A stretch of DNA of 64,000 nucleotides from Rufibacter roseolus (GTDB lineage: Bacteria; Bacteroidota; Bacteroidia; Cytophagales; Hymenobacteraceae). A program made the translations under genes and the position numbers. The stretch lies in assembly GCF_017916365.1 (NCBI RefSeq), contig NZ_JAFMSU010000001.1, positions 1,116,001 to 1,180,000 of the forward strand, read 5' to 3'. Positions 26,144 through 34,696 of this stretch are shown one piece after another (within the stretch, counting starts at the first letter, position 1; each line of letters starts with the position of its first letter). Below the pieces are notes generated by a model. The model made no database searches, was not told the origin of the DNA, and was given only the letters and a program-made list of their open reading frames with translations.

Positions 26144-27336
26144 AAAACTACCGTTTATACGCGCTGGCCCTGGGGCTGCTTTTCGCCGTTTTTGTAGTGG
26201 TGGAATACTATCGGCCTAAACCCATTGACTGGAACCAGACCTTCTCCAACAAAGACAAGATTCCGTACGGCGCCTATGTGCTTTTTGAGCTCTTGCCAGA
26301 CCTTTTCCCTGGTCAGTCTGTTACCTCCGTCCGGTTACCGGTGGTGAACCAGGTAGAGGAAAACAGCATACTTAGGGAAGATAGCACGGCAGCACCGGTG
26401 AATTATCTGTTTGTCAATGGGGCTACGCAATTAGACAAGCTGGAGCTAAAAACGCTGCTCCAGTTTGTGGCGCAGGGCAGCAACGTTTTCATCAGCTCCC
26501 ACCATTTCTCCCGACCGCTACAAGACACCTTGGGCTTTAAACTGGAGTTCGCGCCCAAACATGATTCCCTGGGACTGGTTTTCACGCACCCGCAGCTTTC
26601 GAAGAACAAACCGGTGCAGTATGCCTGGGACAAGGTGAACCGCACCATCACCCTGAACGCAAACCACGCAGCCACCGTGCTGGGCAAGAACACGGCCGGC
26701 GGCGTCAACTTTGTGCAGATCCGGTTTGGGAAGGGAAGCTTTTACCTCAGTTCGGTGCCATTAGCCTTTACCAATTACCACGTCATCCATCCGGTGCAGA
26801 GTAAGTACGCGGCGCAGGCGCTGTCGCATTTGCCGGTGAGGCCCGTGTGGTGGGACGAGTACCAGAAGCAGGGCGCCGAGGGCGATGACTCGGTGTTCAG
26901 GGTGCTGCTGAGCCATGAAGCTTTGGCCTGGGCGTATTACCTTGCCTTAGGGGGTCTGCTGCTTTTTGTGTTGTTTGAAAGCAAACGCACGCAGCGCATC
27001 ATTCCCGTGGTGGAGAAACCCAGGAACACCACGCTGGAATTTGTGCGCGTCATCGGGAACCTGTACTTCAACTACCGAGACCATAAAGTCATTGCCGAGA
27101 AGAAAATCAATTACTTTCTGGAGTACCTGCGCCTGCATTACTTTGAATCTACCCGGGTGCTGGACCAGGAACTGCAGACCCGCATTGCCCATAAGTCTGG
27201 GATTGCCACCTCAGAAGTAAGCGAGCTTTTTCGGCTTATCAACTACGTGCGCGCCACTGATACCCTGGAAGATCATAACCTGTGGCAGTTGAACAAACAA
27301 TTAGAAAGCTTTTACCGGCAAGCTAACAGCCGATAA
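26140..27336 (+). CDS. DUF4350 domain protein
   Basis: This 398-residue protein has an N-terminal membrane anchor (RLYALALGLLFAVFVVVEYY), a DUF4350 part (WNQTFSNKDKIPYGAYVLFELLPDLFPG, LLQFVAQGSNVFISSHHF) and a second helix near residue 265-283 (ALAWAYYLALGGLLLFVLFES). A cytoplasmic helical tail follows. It is coupled to the DUF4129 gene by an ATGA overlap and lies 9 bases before moxR. It is a conserved member of this operon type, with unknown function. Confidence 0.82.
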   Translation: MKNYRLYALALGLLFAVFVVVEYYRPKPIDWNQTFSNKDKIPYGAYVLFELLPDLFPGQSVTSVRLPVVNQVEENSILREDSTAAPVNYLFVNGATQLDKLELKTLLQFVAQGSNVFISSHHFSRPLQDTLGFKLEFAPKHDSLGLVFTHPQLSKNKPVQYAWDKVNRTITLNANHAATVLGKNTAGGVNFVQIRFGKGSFYLSSVPLAFTNYHVIHPVQSKYAAQALSHLPVRPVWWDEYQKQGAEGDDSVFRVLLSHEALAWAYYLALGGLLLFVLFESKRTQRIIPVVEKPRNTTLEFVRVIGNLYFNYRDHKVIAEKKINYFLEYLRLHYFESTRVLDQELQTRIAHKSGIATSEVSELFRLINYVRATDTLEDHNLWQLNKQLESFYRQANSR

Positions 27337-27345
27337 CGAATAAAC

Positions 27346-28341
27346 ATGGAACCACTAGAAGAAGCCGCGTTAGGGCTGGCACCACAAACAGATTTCTCTG
27401 ACCTGCAGCAGGCCGTAGGGCAAATAAAGGAAGAACTCCGCAAGCGGATCATCGGGCAGGAAGCCTTTATTGATCTCCTGCTGGTCGCTATCCTGGCGGA
27501 TGGGCACGTGCTCATTGAAGGCGTGCCGGGCATTGCCAAAACCTTGACTGCCAAATTGCTGGCCCGCACCATTGACGTGGGTTTTAACCGCATCCAGTTC
27601 ACCCCAGACCTGATGCCCTCTGACGTGCTGGGAACCTCGGTTTTCCACCCTGGTACGGCTACTTTCCAGTTCAAGCAGGGCCCTATTTTCTCCAACATCG
27701 TGCTGATTGACGAGATCAACCGAGCCCCGGCCAAAACGCAGTCTTCCTTGTTTGAGGTAATGGAAGAGCAGCAGATCACGCATGACGGGACTCAGTACGC
27801 CATGGCCGATCCGTTTATTGTGCTGGCTACCCAGAACCCCATTGAGCAGGAGGGTACCTACCGACTGCCCGAGGCCCAGCTGGACCGTTTTATGTTCAAG
27901 ATTCTGGTGCAGTACCCGTCTCTGGCCGAGGAGGTAGCCATTTTGGGTGTGCACCACAACCGTCCGGCTCTGCAGCAGACCCTGGACGAGATCCGGCCCG
28001 TACTCACCGCTGAGAAGGTGTCCATGCTTAGAAAGCAGGTACGCGAGGTGCACGTAGATACCAAAGTGCTGGAGTACATTGCCCAACTGGTGGTGCAGAC
28101 CCGCGCAAACAAGTCACTGTACCTGGGCGCCTCGCCGCGGGCATCGCTGGCCCTGCTCAACAGCGCCAAAGCGCTGGCCGCCATCAGGAACCGCTCCTTC
28201 GTAATTCCCGAGGACGTGCAGGAACTGGCCCCATCTGTCCTGCGCCACCGCATCCTGCTCTCCCCTGAACGCGAGATGGAAGGCGCCACCCCAGACGATG
28301 TCATCAAACAGATCATTCAGAAGACCGAGGTTCCCCGGTAA
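27346..28341 (+). CDS. MoxR-family AAA+ ATPase
   Basis: This 331-residue protein has Walker A GVPGIAKT (59-66), Walker B VLIDEINRAPAKTQSSLFEVME (about 119-140), sensor motif VLATQNPIEQEGTYRLPEAQLDRF, and the C-terminal lid with SPRASLALLNSAKALA. MoxR ATPases act as chaperones that mature or remodel partner proteins, typically with DUF58 and von Willebrand-type partners. Here the DUF58 gene follows. It shares the operon with the DUF4350 gene. Confidence 0.94.
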   Translation: MEPLEEAALGLAPQTDFSDLQQAVGQIKEELRKRIIGQEAFIDLLLVAILADGHVLIEGVPGIAKTLTAKLLARTIDVGFNRIQFTPDLMPSDVLGTSVFHPGTATFQFKQGPIFSNIVLIDEINRAPAKTQSSLFEVMEEQQITHDGTQYAMADPFIVLATQNPIEQEGTYRLPEAQLDRFMFKILVQYPSLAEEVAILGVHHNRPALQQTLDEIRPVLTAEKVSMLRKQVREVHVDTKVLEYIAQLVVQTRANKSLYLGASPRASLALLNSAKALAAIRNRSFVIPEDVQELAPSVLRHRILLSPEREMEGATPDDVIKQIIQKTEVPR

Positions 28342-28408
28342 CAGGCTTGCCGGTTTTGCTGTAGCTTTTGCTTCGTCTTCTATTTTAAACTTAGATAAGG
28401 GGCCACGC

Positions 28409-28443
28409 ATTCCGTCCCCCTTCGAAGGGGGTAGGGGGATGAC
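28409..28443. repeat. CCCCCTTCGAAGGGGG palindrome, copy 2
   Basis: The same palindrome and flanks (ATTCCGT before, TAGGGGGATGA after) as at 21252-21286. It sits between moxR and the DUF58 gene. Confidence 0.85.
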
Positions 28444-28497
28444 AAAGGCCGTTCAAATAGCAAAATACCATTTCTACAAAGCATCCACCAAAAACCT

Positions 28498-28534
28498 GTT
28501 TTAAACCCGTTTTCCTCAAATCAACCCTAAAACG
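28498..28534. repeat. R1 dispersed hairpin, copy 12
   Basis: GTTTTAAACCCGTTTTCC, then ACCCTAAAACG. It lies directly upstream of the proposed CTG start of the DUF58 gene and covers its in-frame stop codon (28528-28530). Confidence 0.55.
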
Positions 28535-28542
28535 CTCAACCC

Positions 28543-29886
28543 CTGAAAGCACTCATCTCCTTTTTTAACCGCCTGTATTTCACCAGGTACTTCTTCTACG
28601 CCTTCTCAGCGGCAGTAGGGTTGTTTGTGCTGGCTTTCTTTTTCCCGGCCTTTTTGTTCCTGGTGAAGATCCTGTTTGGGGTGCTGGTGCTGTTTGTGCT
28701 GGTAGACATGGCCGCGCTGTTTCGCCATCAGGAGGGGATTTCGGCGTCACGCAGTATGCAGGAGAAGCTTTCCAACGGGAGCGAGAACCCGGTGTACCTG
28801 TACGTGGAGAACCGCTATGGTTTTCCGGTACGGCTGGAGGTGATTGAGGAGCTGCCGTTCCAGTTCCAGAAGCGTGATGCGAGTTTCCTGGTGCAGGTGC
28901 CGCCCGGCGAGACGCACGTGATTGAGTACCTGCTGCGGCCGGTGCAGCGCGGCGTTTATTCCTTTGGGGCCACCAACGTGTTTGTGAACGGGCCCTTGCA
29001 GTTGGTGCGCCGCCGGTACCAATTCGGGCAGGGACAGGAAGTGCCGGTGTACCCCTCGTTCCTGCAACTGCGGCAGTATGAGTTGTTGGCGGCCTCGCAG
29101 CACCTCACGGCCATGGGTATCAAGAAGGTGCGGAAAGTAGGCCACAGCGCCGAGTTTGAGCAGATCAGGTCGTACGTGGCCGGCGATGACCAACGCACCA
29201 TCAACTGGAAGGCCTCGGCCCGTAAGGCGGAGCTGATGGTGAACCATTACCAGGATGAGAAATCGCAGCAGGTGTATTGTCTTATTGACAAGGGCCGCGT
29301 GATGGAAATGCCGTTTGCCGGTTTAAGCCTGCTGGACTACGCCATCAACGCCACGCTGGTACTCTCCAACGTAGCCTTGCGCAAGGAAGACAAAGCCGGA
29401 CTCATCACGTTCTCAGACCAGATCGGGTCAATGCTGCCTGCTGAGCGCCGGGCCTCGCAGTTGCAGAAAATCCTGGAGTTGCTCTACAGCCAAACGACTA
29501 AATTCCAGGAAACAGATTTCCAGCGCCTGTACGTCACCGTAAGGTCCAAGATAAAACAGCGGAGCCTGCTGCTGCTCTTTACCAACTTTGAGACGCTGAA
29601 CGGCGCCAAGCGCCAGCTGCCGTACCTGCGCAAACTGGCCAAGCACCACCTGGTACTAGTGATCTTCTTTGAGAACACCGAGACCCGTGCCCTGCTGGAG
29701 AAACCCGCCGACAGCACCGAGGAGATCTACCTGAAAGCCGTTGCTGAGAAGTTTGCCTATGAGAAGCGCCAGATTGTAAAGGAATTCACGGCCCACGGCA
29801 TCCACTCCGTCTTAACGCCACCAGACAAGCTCACCGTCAACACCATCAACAAATACCTGGAGTTCAAGTCCCGTGGGCTGCTGTAG
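28543..29886 (+). CDS. DUF58 domain protein (probable CTG start)
   Basis: The first ATG- or TTG-type starts (28621 onward) cut into the first membrane helix. The reading frame is open back to 28531 and codes LKALISFFNRLYFTRYFFYAF, the typical N terminus of Bacteroidota DUF58 proteins, if CTG 28543 is used as start (447 residues). Two hydrophobic helices near 20-60 are followed by DUF58 proper, with SAEFEQIRSYVAGDDQRTINWKASARKAELMVN and a von Willebrand-like C-terminal half. It is the expected partner of the MoxR ATPase. Start choice is inference; a sequencing slip is an alternative. Confidence 0.83.
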   Translation: MKALISFFNRLYFTRYFFYAFSAAVGLFVLAFFFPAFLFLVKILFGVLVLFVLVDMAALFRHQEGISASRSMQEKLSNGSENPVYLYVENRYGFPVRLEVIEELPFQFQKRDASFLVQVPPGETHVIEYLLRPVQRGVYSFGATNVFVNGPLQLVRRRYQFGQGQEVPVYPSFLQLRQYELLAASQHLTAMGIKKVRKVGHSAEFEQIRSYVAGDDQRTINWKASARKAELMVNHYQDEKSQQVYCLIDKGRVMEMPFAGLSLLDYAINATLVLSNVALRKEDKAGLITFSDQIGSMLPAERRASQLQKILELLYSQTTKFQETDFQRLYVTVRSKIKQRSLLLLFTNFETLNGAKRQLPYLRKLAKHHLVLVIFFENTETRALLEKPADSTEEIYLKAVAEKFAYEKRQIVKEFTAHGIHSVLTPPDKLTVNTINKYLEFKSRGLL

Positions 29887-29897
29887 GGTAGGGGCAA

Positions 29898-29945
29898 ATT
29901 CCTCTTTTGGGCGCCTTATTAGAAAATCGGCCCAGAAAAAGGAAT
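29898..29945. repeat. R1 dispersed hairpin, copy 13
   Basis: ATTCCTCTTTTGGGC and GCCCAGAAAAAGGAAT arms with a T-rich/A-rich inner pair. It lies between the convergent ends of the DUF58 gene (29886) and the LuxR-type gene (29970). Confidence 0.75.
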
Positions 29946-29969
29946 CGTCACTAGCCCTGCCAAAAGCAC

Positions 29970-30662
29970 CTAGATCAGGTCAAAGGCACGGGCGTACTGC
30001 GAGATTTCGAAAAAGGAATGGGTATTTAGTTTTGTCTTGATGTTGCGGCGGTGGGTGTTCACGGTCTTCTCTGAGATGTACATTTCCTGCGAGATCTCCT
30101 GCGAGCTTTTGCCCAGGGCTACCAACCGCAGTACTTCCCGCTCGCGCGGACCCAACAGGGCGAACCTCTGGTAGTGTTGGCGCAGGAAAGCGTTCTCTTC
30201 CAGCACCCGGTTTATCTTGGCCGTGACGTGGTTCATAGGATTTACCGCAATGGCAATGGTGATGGAGAGCAGCGGCAAGTCTTCCTCGTCACGCATGAAG
30301 ATCTTAACCGAGCTCAGGTGAAGCATCCAGTCTTCCTGGTCATGGAAGCGCACCTGCTGGAAAAAGGAGAGGACCTCGTCCGGGTCATTGCGGCTAAGCA
30401 GCCCCTGAATGAGTTTAGGGATATAATCGGCAGACTCTATGGGGTTGAAGAACCGGGAGTGAAATTCCGCACCCATCTGCTGCAGCTCTTCCAGGGTAGT
30501 CCCAATCTGTCGGAGCCCCCTGAGGGACATATACTCCACCGCCAGGTCTTTCTGGATGTTGTGGATGACGACCACGCCGGGCAACAAATCGGCGAAAGCC
30601 GCTATCTCAGATATTTTTTCCTCAATCTTTTGCCGAAGGCATACAGGGGGAGATGCTTTCAT
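29970..30662 (-). CDS. LuxR-type transcriptional regulator with PAS-like sensor half
   Basis: This 230-residue protein has a C-terminal LuxR/GerE helix-turn-helix (about 165-225: LGPREREVLRLVALGKSSQEISQEMYISEKTVNTHRRNIKTKL). The N-terminal 150 residues look like a PAS fold (LPGVVVIHNIQKDLAVEYMSLRGLRQIGTTLEEL). No phospho-acceptor receiver domain is present, so activity is probably controlled by a ligand or partner bound to the N-terminal half. It is monocistronic, convergent with the DUF58 gene. The target genes are unknown. Confidence 0.85.
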   Translation of the reverse strand: MKASPPVCLRQKIEEKISEIAAFADLLPGVVVIHNIQKDLAVEYMSLRGLRQIGTTLEELQQMGAEFHSRFFNPIESADYIPKLIQGLLSRNDPDEVLSFFQQVRFHDQEDWMLHLSSVKIFMRDEEDLPLLSITIAIAVNPMNHVTAKINRVLEENAFLRQHYQRFALLGPREREVLRLVALGKSSQEISQEMYISEKTVNTHRRNIKTKLNTHSFFEISQYARAFDLI

Positions 30663-30817
30663 TGGTCTGTGGGCTAGGGGATGTCTATTGTAAAAATAGA
30701 TTTTTTGGTGAATTTATATCCATCTTACCCGGCAGAGACTTGAAATAAATACCTCTAAAGTTAAAAAACAGTATTTAATCTGGAGAAAAGGACGGTGAAA
30801 GTACCAGGAAGGCTTAA

Positions 30818-30862
30818 AAACTGAAGAGCCACTTCCAAGTATTATCTTGTAGGTGGCTCTTC
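30818..30862 (-). terminator. Hairpin downstream of threonine aldolase
   Basis: Arms GAAGAGCCAC (30823-30832) and GTGGCTCTTC (30853-30862) pair perfectly, with a further CAAG/CTTG pair inside. On the minus strand they are followed by a T-rich run. It lies 75 bases past the threonine aldolase stop. Confidence 0.65.
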
Positions 30863-30936
30863 TGGATAAATCAATGTGCCCACCAACCTAAGGACAAGCG
30901 GCGGGTTCGGTGAGTTACTGGGGGAAGTAGGAGTAT

Positions 30937-31977
30937 TTACTTTGCTGCCGCAGAAAGGCTTTTTACCTCCTGTAAGAACTGGTCTACCTGCTCTTCGGGG
31001 GTCGCCCAGGAGGTGATTAATCTAATGGCCGAGACTTCTCCGGGCATTTTCCGCCAGACAAAAAAGCCGTAGTTTTTAGAAAGTTGGGCAATAAACGCAT
31101 CTGGCAGGATGGGGAATATCTGGTTTGTCTCTGACTGGGTCAGGAAAGAGTAGCCGAGTTCCTGCAGTTGCCGGGCTATTTTTTGGGCCATGGCGTTAGC
31201 GTGGCCCGCCAGGTGGAACATGAGGTTGTCGCGCAGCAGCTCCGCGAACTGAATTCCGAATAATCGGCCCTTGGCCAGCAATGCGCCGCGCTGTTTGATG
31301 TAGTATTTGAAGTCCTTGCGCAGGCTGGCATTACAGATCACAATGGCTTCGCCGATCAACCCTCCGCTTTTGGTGGCACCCAGGTAAAAGATATCGGTGA
31401 GGGCGGCTACGTCTGCCAGCGTGAGGTCATTGTTCTCCGCCGACAAAGCCATGGCCAGGCGGGCGCCATCCATGAACAAAAGTAGGTTGTTCTCCTGGCA
31501 GAAGGCGTACAGATTGGTTAATTCGTGTTTTTTATAGATGGTGCCAATCTCAGTGGAATTGGAGATGTAGACGATCCGGGGCTTGACGGTATGGTACTCA
31601 GGAAACTTATTGAGCAAGGGCCTGATGAGGTCTGGGCTTAATTTTCCGTCTGGGGTGGGCACGGTTTCAATCTTATGCCCGGTAGCTTCAATGGCGCCCG
31701 CCTCATGGTTGTTGATGTGCCCCGTCTCGGCGGCAATCACAGACTCATAGGTTTTAAGGAAAGCACTCAGCACAATAAGGTTCGCCAGCGTGCCACCGGC
31801 CACCAAATGCACATCCAGATCGGGTTGTTTGCACAGAGCCTTGATGGCGACCACAGACTCCAGGGAGAAGGCATCGTTCCCGTAGCCGGCCTGCTGTTGC
31901 GTATTGGTCTCGGTTAGTCTTTGTAGGATATTAGGGTGACAACCCTCGCTGTAGTCATTGGTGAAACTATAAAGCAT
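30937..31977 (-). CDS. Low-specificity L-threonine aldolase-type PLP enzyme
   Basis: The start at ATG 31977 gives 346 residues (MLYSFTNDYSEGCHPNIL), matching the family N terminus better than the upstream ATG at 32034. It is a fold-type I PLP enzyme that would split threonine or allo-threonine to glycine and acetaldehyde. The PLP-binding Lys is K203 (FYLGATKSGG) and the ring-contact Asp is D170 (LLLFMDGARLAMA). HLVAGGTLANL and ETGHINNHEAGAIE are also typical. It lies downstream of the PepSY gene on the same strand but behind a terminator-like hairpin, so it is probably a separate unit. Confidence 0.9.
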   Translation of the reverse strand: MLYSFTNDYSEGCHPNILQRLTETNTQQQAGYGNDAFSLESVVAIKALCKQPDLDVHLVAGGTLANLIVLSAFLKTYESVIAAETGHINNHEAGAIEATGHKIETVPTPDGKLSPDLIRPLLNKFPEYHTVKPRIVYISNSTEIGTIYKKHELTNLYAFCQENNLLLFMDGARLAMALSAENNDLTLADVAALTDIFYLGATKSGGLIGEAIVICNASLRKDFKYYIKQRGALLAKGRLFGIQFAELLRDNLMFHLAGHANAMAQKIARQLQELGYSFLTQSETNQIFPILPDAFIAQLSKNYGFFVWRKMPGEVSAIRLITSWATPEEQVDQFLQEVKSLSAAAK

Positions 31978-32060
31978 GGTGGTTTTGCTATCTGGAAATT
32001 GGGGATTGGACAAAGATACAGCAGCGCACCACAAGTTTACCGGTTCCTAGCCCCTAAACT

Positions 32061-32092
32061 TAAAAAGAGAAAGCAGGCGGAAAGCCTGCTTT
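32061..32092 (-). terminator. Terminator downstream of the PepSY gene
   Basis: Arms AAAGCAGGC (32070-32078) and GCCTGCTTT (32084-32092) have a 5-nt loop. The minus strand then reads TCTCTTTTT. It lies 42 bases past the PepSY stop codon and ends the iron-uptake-like operon. Confidence 0.75.
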
Positions 32093-32133
32093 GGAAAGTG
32101 AAGAAGTCTGAGAATGGGGCTGTCCGATAGTAT

Positions 32134-33357
32134 CTATGCCGTTGCCACACCGGAATTTTTAGGTCTGGTGCTTTCTGCGTTTCTGGCAAGATTGGCCTTC
32201 TTCTTGGTTTTCTTCTTTTTGTTCCACCACACCAGAAACCCGGTAATAGGCAAACTGGCACAGATGAGGCTGATGGAAAACGCCAGGATTTTGCCCGGCA
32301 AGCCCCAGACCGCCCCAATGTGGATGTCATAGTTGAGCATGGTCAATTTGTCTGCGGTATTTGCCTCTGTATAACGGTCGCCCTGCACCCGGTAAAGCGC
32401 CACCGTGTACTGGTCATAGTAATACTCGTTGCGGTTGTACCAGGAACCTTGGTTCTGGTAGGCGATGATTTCAAGGGCATCGTCCTTGTCTTCCAGAATA
32501 GGCGTCATGTAAAAGCCCTGTGCGTCTGGTTCTACGGCGATGGTTTTGTACCAGGCCCGGTCCAGCGCCGATACCGTATTATTGGCCAACAAACCCGCTT
32601 TAGTAGTGTCTGAATGCGGATGATGGTGCCCCGGCATCTCTTTTCCGCCTGAGGTCACGTAGTACAGGCCTTCTTCAAACCACTTAAAGCTCCAGACCAA
32701 GCCGGTAACCCCCAGCACAAAGGCCAGGATCAGAGTGTAAAAACCCAGGACGTTGTGCAGGTCATAGTTCACCCTTTTGAAACTGCCGCTCCATTTGATT
32801 TTGAAGCTTTTGTCGCGGTTAGATTTGTTCCAGCGTTTGGGCCACCACATCACCAATCCGGTAATCAGCAGCACCAGGAAAATGAGCGTACAAACTCCCA
32901 CAATCGGTCGGCCAATTTCATAGGGTAGCCAAAGGGCCCGGTGCCCATTAATGATGAAGCGGAAGAAATCGAACTCACCCTCTCCCAATGATTGCTGTTT
33001 CTTTAAGAATTGGCCGGTATAAGGATTGAGAAAAACAGCCGTAAAATGCCCCTTCTTCTGAAAACCCACTGCGGCAGCGCCTTCGCGGTTGCTATAGGTC
33101 AGGCCGGTGGGCTTTGCATTAGGCATGTACGCCAATGCAGTATCCAGTAACTGGCTGGGCGGTACAAAGGCTTTTTCCTGGGCCTCCACAAACCGCCAGG
33201 GCTCCAGGGCATCTTTAATCTCCTGCTGAAAAGCGTAAAAACAACCCGTGAGGCTCACGATAAACACCACAATGCCTGATACCAGACCTAGCCAAAGGTG
33301 GAGCCAGTCGTTGAGGCGTCTTAGCGGACTTGGGTTGTTTGACTTTTTACTTTTCAT
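32134..33357 (-). CDS. PepSY-associated membrane protein (iron uptake reductase type)
   Basis: The start at ATG 33357 gives 407 residues (MKSKKSNNPSPLRRLNDWLHLWLGLVSGIVVFIVSLTG). Four main membrane helices (about 21-42, 135-165, 205-225, 365-385) surround periplasmic PepSY-like parts, the layout of the PepSY_TM family. Histidines at the helix ends (DWLHLWLG, NGHRALWLP, YDLHNVLGFYT) resemble heme or metal ligands in this family. A His-rich stretch GHHHPHSD lies in a periplasmic loop. Relatives are thought to reduce ferric siderophores after uptake. It follows the DUF4374 and TonB-receptor genes. Confidence 0.85.
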   Translation of the reverse strand: MKSKKSNNPSPLRRLNDWLHLWLGLVSGIVVFIVSLTGCFYAFQQEIKDALEPWRFVEAQEKAFVPPSQLLDTALAYMPNAKPTGLTYSNREGAAAVGFQKKGHFTAVFLNPYTGQFLKKQQSLGEGEFDFFRFIINGHRALWLPYEIGRPIVGVCTLIFLVLLITGLVMWWPKRWNKSNRDKSFKIKWSGSFKRVNYDLHNVLGFYTLILAFVLGVTGLVWSFKWFEEGLYYVTSGGKEMPGHHHPHSDTTKAGLLANNTVSALDRAWYKTIAVEPDAQGFYMTPILEDKDDALEIIAYQNQGSWYNRNEYYYDQYTVALYRVQGDRYTEANTADKLTMLNYDIHIGAVWGLPGKILAFSISLICASLPITGFLVWWNKKKKTKKKANLARNAESTRPKNSGVATA

Positions 33358-33384
33358 GATGTACGCTGGGGAATGGGTAAAGAA

Positions 33385-33423
33385 TACCACCAGCCTCAGA
33401 TGAATAGGCCAAGGCTGGTGGTA
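33385..33423 (-). terminator. Hairpin between DUF4374 and PepSY genes
   Basis: Perfect 12-bp arms TACCACCAGCCT/AGGCTGGTGGTA (33385-33396, 33412-33423). No T-run follows on the minus strand, so it is more likely an attenuating or mRNA-stabilising hairpin inside the operon. Confidence 0.5.
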
Positions 33424-33429
33424 GGTATG

Positions 33430-34674
33430 TTATTTCAGTCTGGCAATTCCGCCTAAGAAAGAGCCTTCAATCACCGCTCCTTTGGTGGCGGTGGCGGTAG
33501 CAATATCGGTCTGGTAGATGTTTACCACCCCATTGGTGGAAATGGCAGTGTATACTTTTCCTTCATCCAGCAAGGCCGCGAAGCTTCTGCCTCCGTTGCC
33601 GGTGAACTGAGGCGCATTGGCTACCAGAGTGATGGTTTTAGCTGATAAGTCCACAATGGCCAATCGCAGGTTCTTGTCAGACCATCTGTCTGCCAGGGTA
33701 GGAGCTACGGTGGTGATGGCCGCAAACAACTTGTTATTGCCTATGTAGATCGCGTGGGCAATCTTGCCGCCGTTAGGGGCGGTATCTGTGTTGAAGAAGT
33801 AGTTTTGGTCAAATTCTGTAGAACCAGCCGCAATACGCAGGATGCCGGCGGGCTTGGTTGATTGGCTGTAGCCGTTATTGTAGCTGCTGTTGGAAACAGT
33901 ATATAAATCGCCGTTCTCGGTTTTGAAGATACCTGACTGGGTATTGAATGCCCCCGCTGGACCTGTACGGGTGTCTTTGATCACTTTCTGTAGCCCGAAG
34001 CCCGGATAGCTATAGATGGCCACGTAGCAGGTATCGGTGTTAGCGGTAGCGTAGGTGGTATGGTTCACCGGATAGAAGGTCTGGAACAGTTGGTTGCCTC
34101 TTACTCTCATGCCGGTATGGAACAGCCAATCTCTGTTGCTGGGGTGAATGCTGTTCATGGGAACATCGGCTCTGCTGGTGATGGCGTTGGAAGCAACGTT
34201 CACCGTGTAGAATTTGGCATTAAGGCCAGCCGTTGGCGAAGCAGGTAAGGATACGCCCACCATAGTAGTACCGGTTCCGTCTGGATCTATGAAGTCATTG
34301 TTGGCCAGTTCAAAGGTAAGACCAGTTTTGGTGGTCAGTTGGTTAGAGGAATTGAGTGTAATGGCATTCACATCAGTTACGCCTAACCCGCCAATGCTAT
34401 AGAAAGTGCCTCCCCCGAACGCGTAATCACGGTAGCCAGACTGCAACAGGCCGTTTCCGGTCAGAGAAATGGTGCCGCTCATGAGGTTGCTGGTCTGCAC
34501 CACGTAATTGGTGGTGGAGGTGGAAGTGGTAACTCCTACTCCCAGGGCATACACTTTGTCTGTTCCAGTACCCGGCGTAGGATCGTCGTTCTCGTTATCG
34601 CTACAGGAAAAGGAGGTAAAGACCACTCCTGCAAAAAGGCTTATTCTGGCTAGTTGTTTGATCACTGATTTCAT
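33430..34674 (-). CDS. DUF4374 lipoprotein (iron-uptake associated)
   Basis: This 414-residue lipoprotein (lipobox TSFSC, C24; DNENDDPTPGTGTD linker) is predicted to fold as a beta-propeller. DUF4374 proteins are encoded beside TonB-dependent receptors for iron complexes in Bacteroidota, and here the gene lies 22 bases after such a receptor gene. A role as a surface-exposed siderophore- or iron-binding lipoprotein is likely but rests on context. The family call comes from layout (TonB receptor, DUF4374, PepSY) and the overall sequence style. Confidence 0.78.
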   Translation of the reverse strand: MKSVIKQLARISLFAGVVFTSFSCSDNENDDPTPGTGTDKVYALGVGVTTSTSTTNYVVQTSNLMSGTISLTGNGLLQSGYRDYAFGGGTFYSIGGLGVTDVNAITLNSSNQLTTKTGLTFELANNDFIDPDGTGTTMVGVSLPASPTAGLNAKFYTVNVASNAITSRADVPMNSIHPSNRDWLFHTGMRVRGNQLFQTFYPVNHTTYATANTDTCYVAIYSYPGFGLQKVIKDTRTGPAGAFNTQSGIFKTENGDLYTVSNSSYNNGYSQSTKPAGILRIAAGSTEFDQNYFFNTDTAPNGGKIAHAIYIGNNKLFAAITTVAPTLADRWSDKNLRLAIVDLSAKTITLVANAPQFTGNGGRSFAALLDEGKVYTAISTNGVVNIYQTDIATATATKGAVIEGSFLGGIARLK

Positions 34675-34696
34675 TTAGGTAGTTATTGGTTGGTGA

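Noticed and set aside
27370-28086. 238-codon open frame on the minus strand
   Set aside because: Antisense to the MoxR ATPase with Walker motifs; no protein signature.
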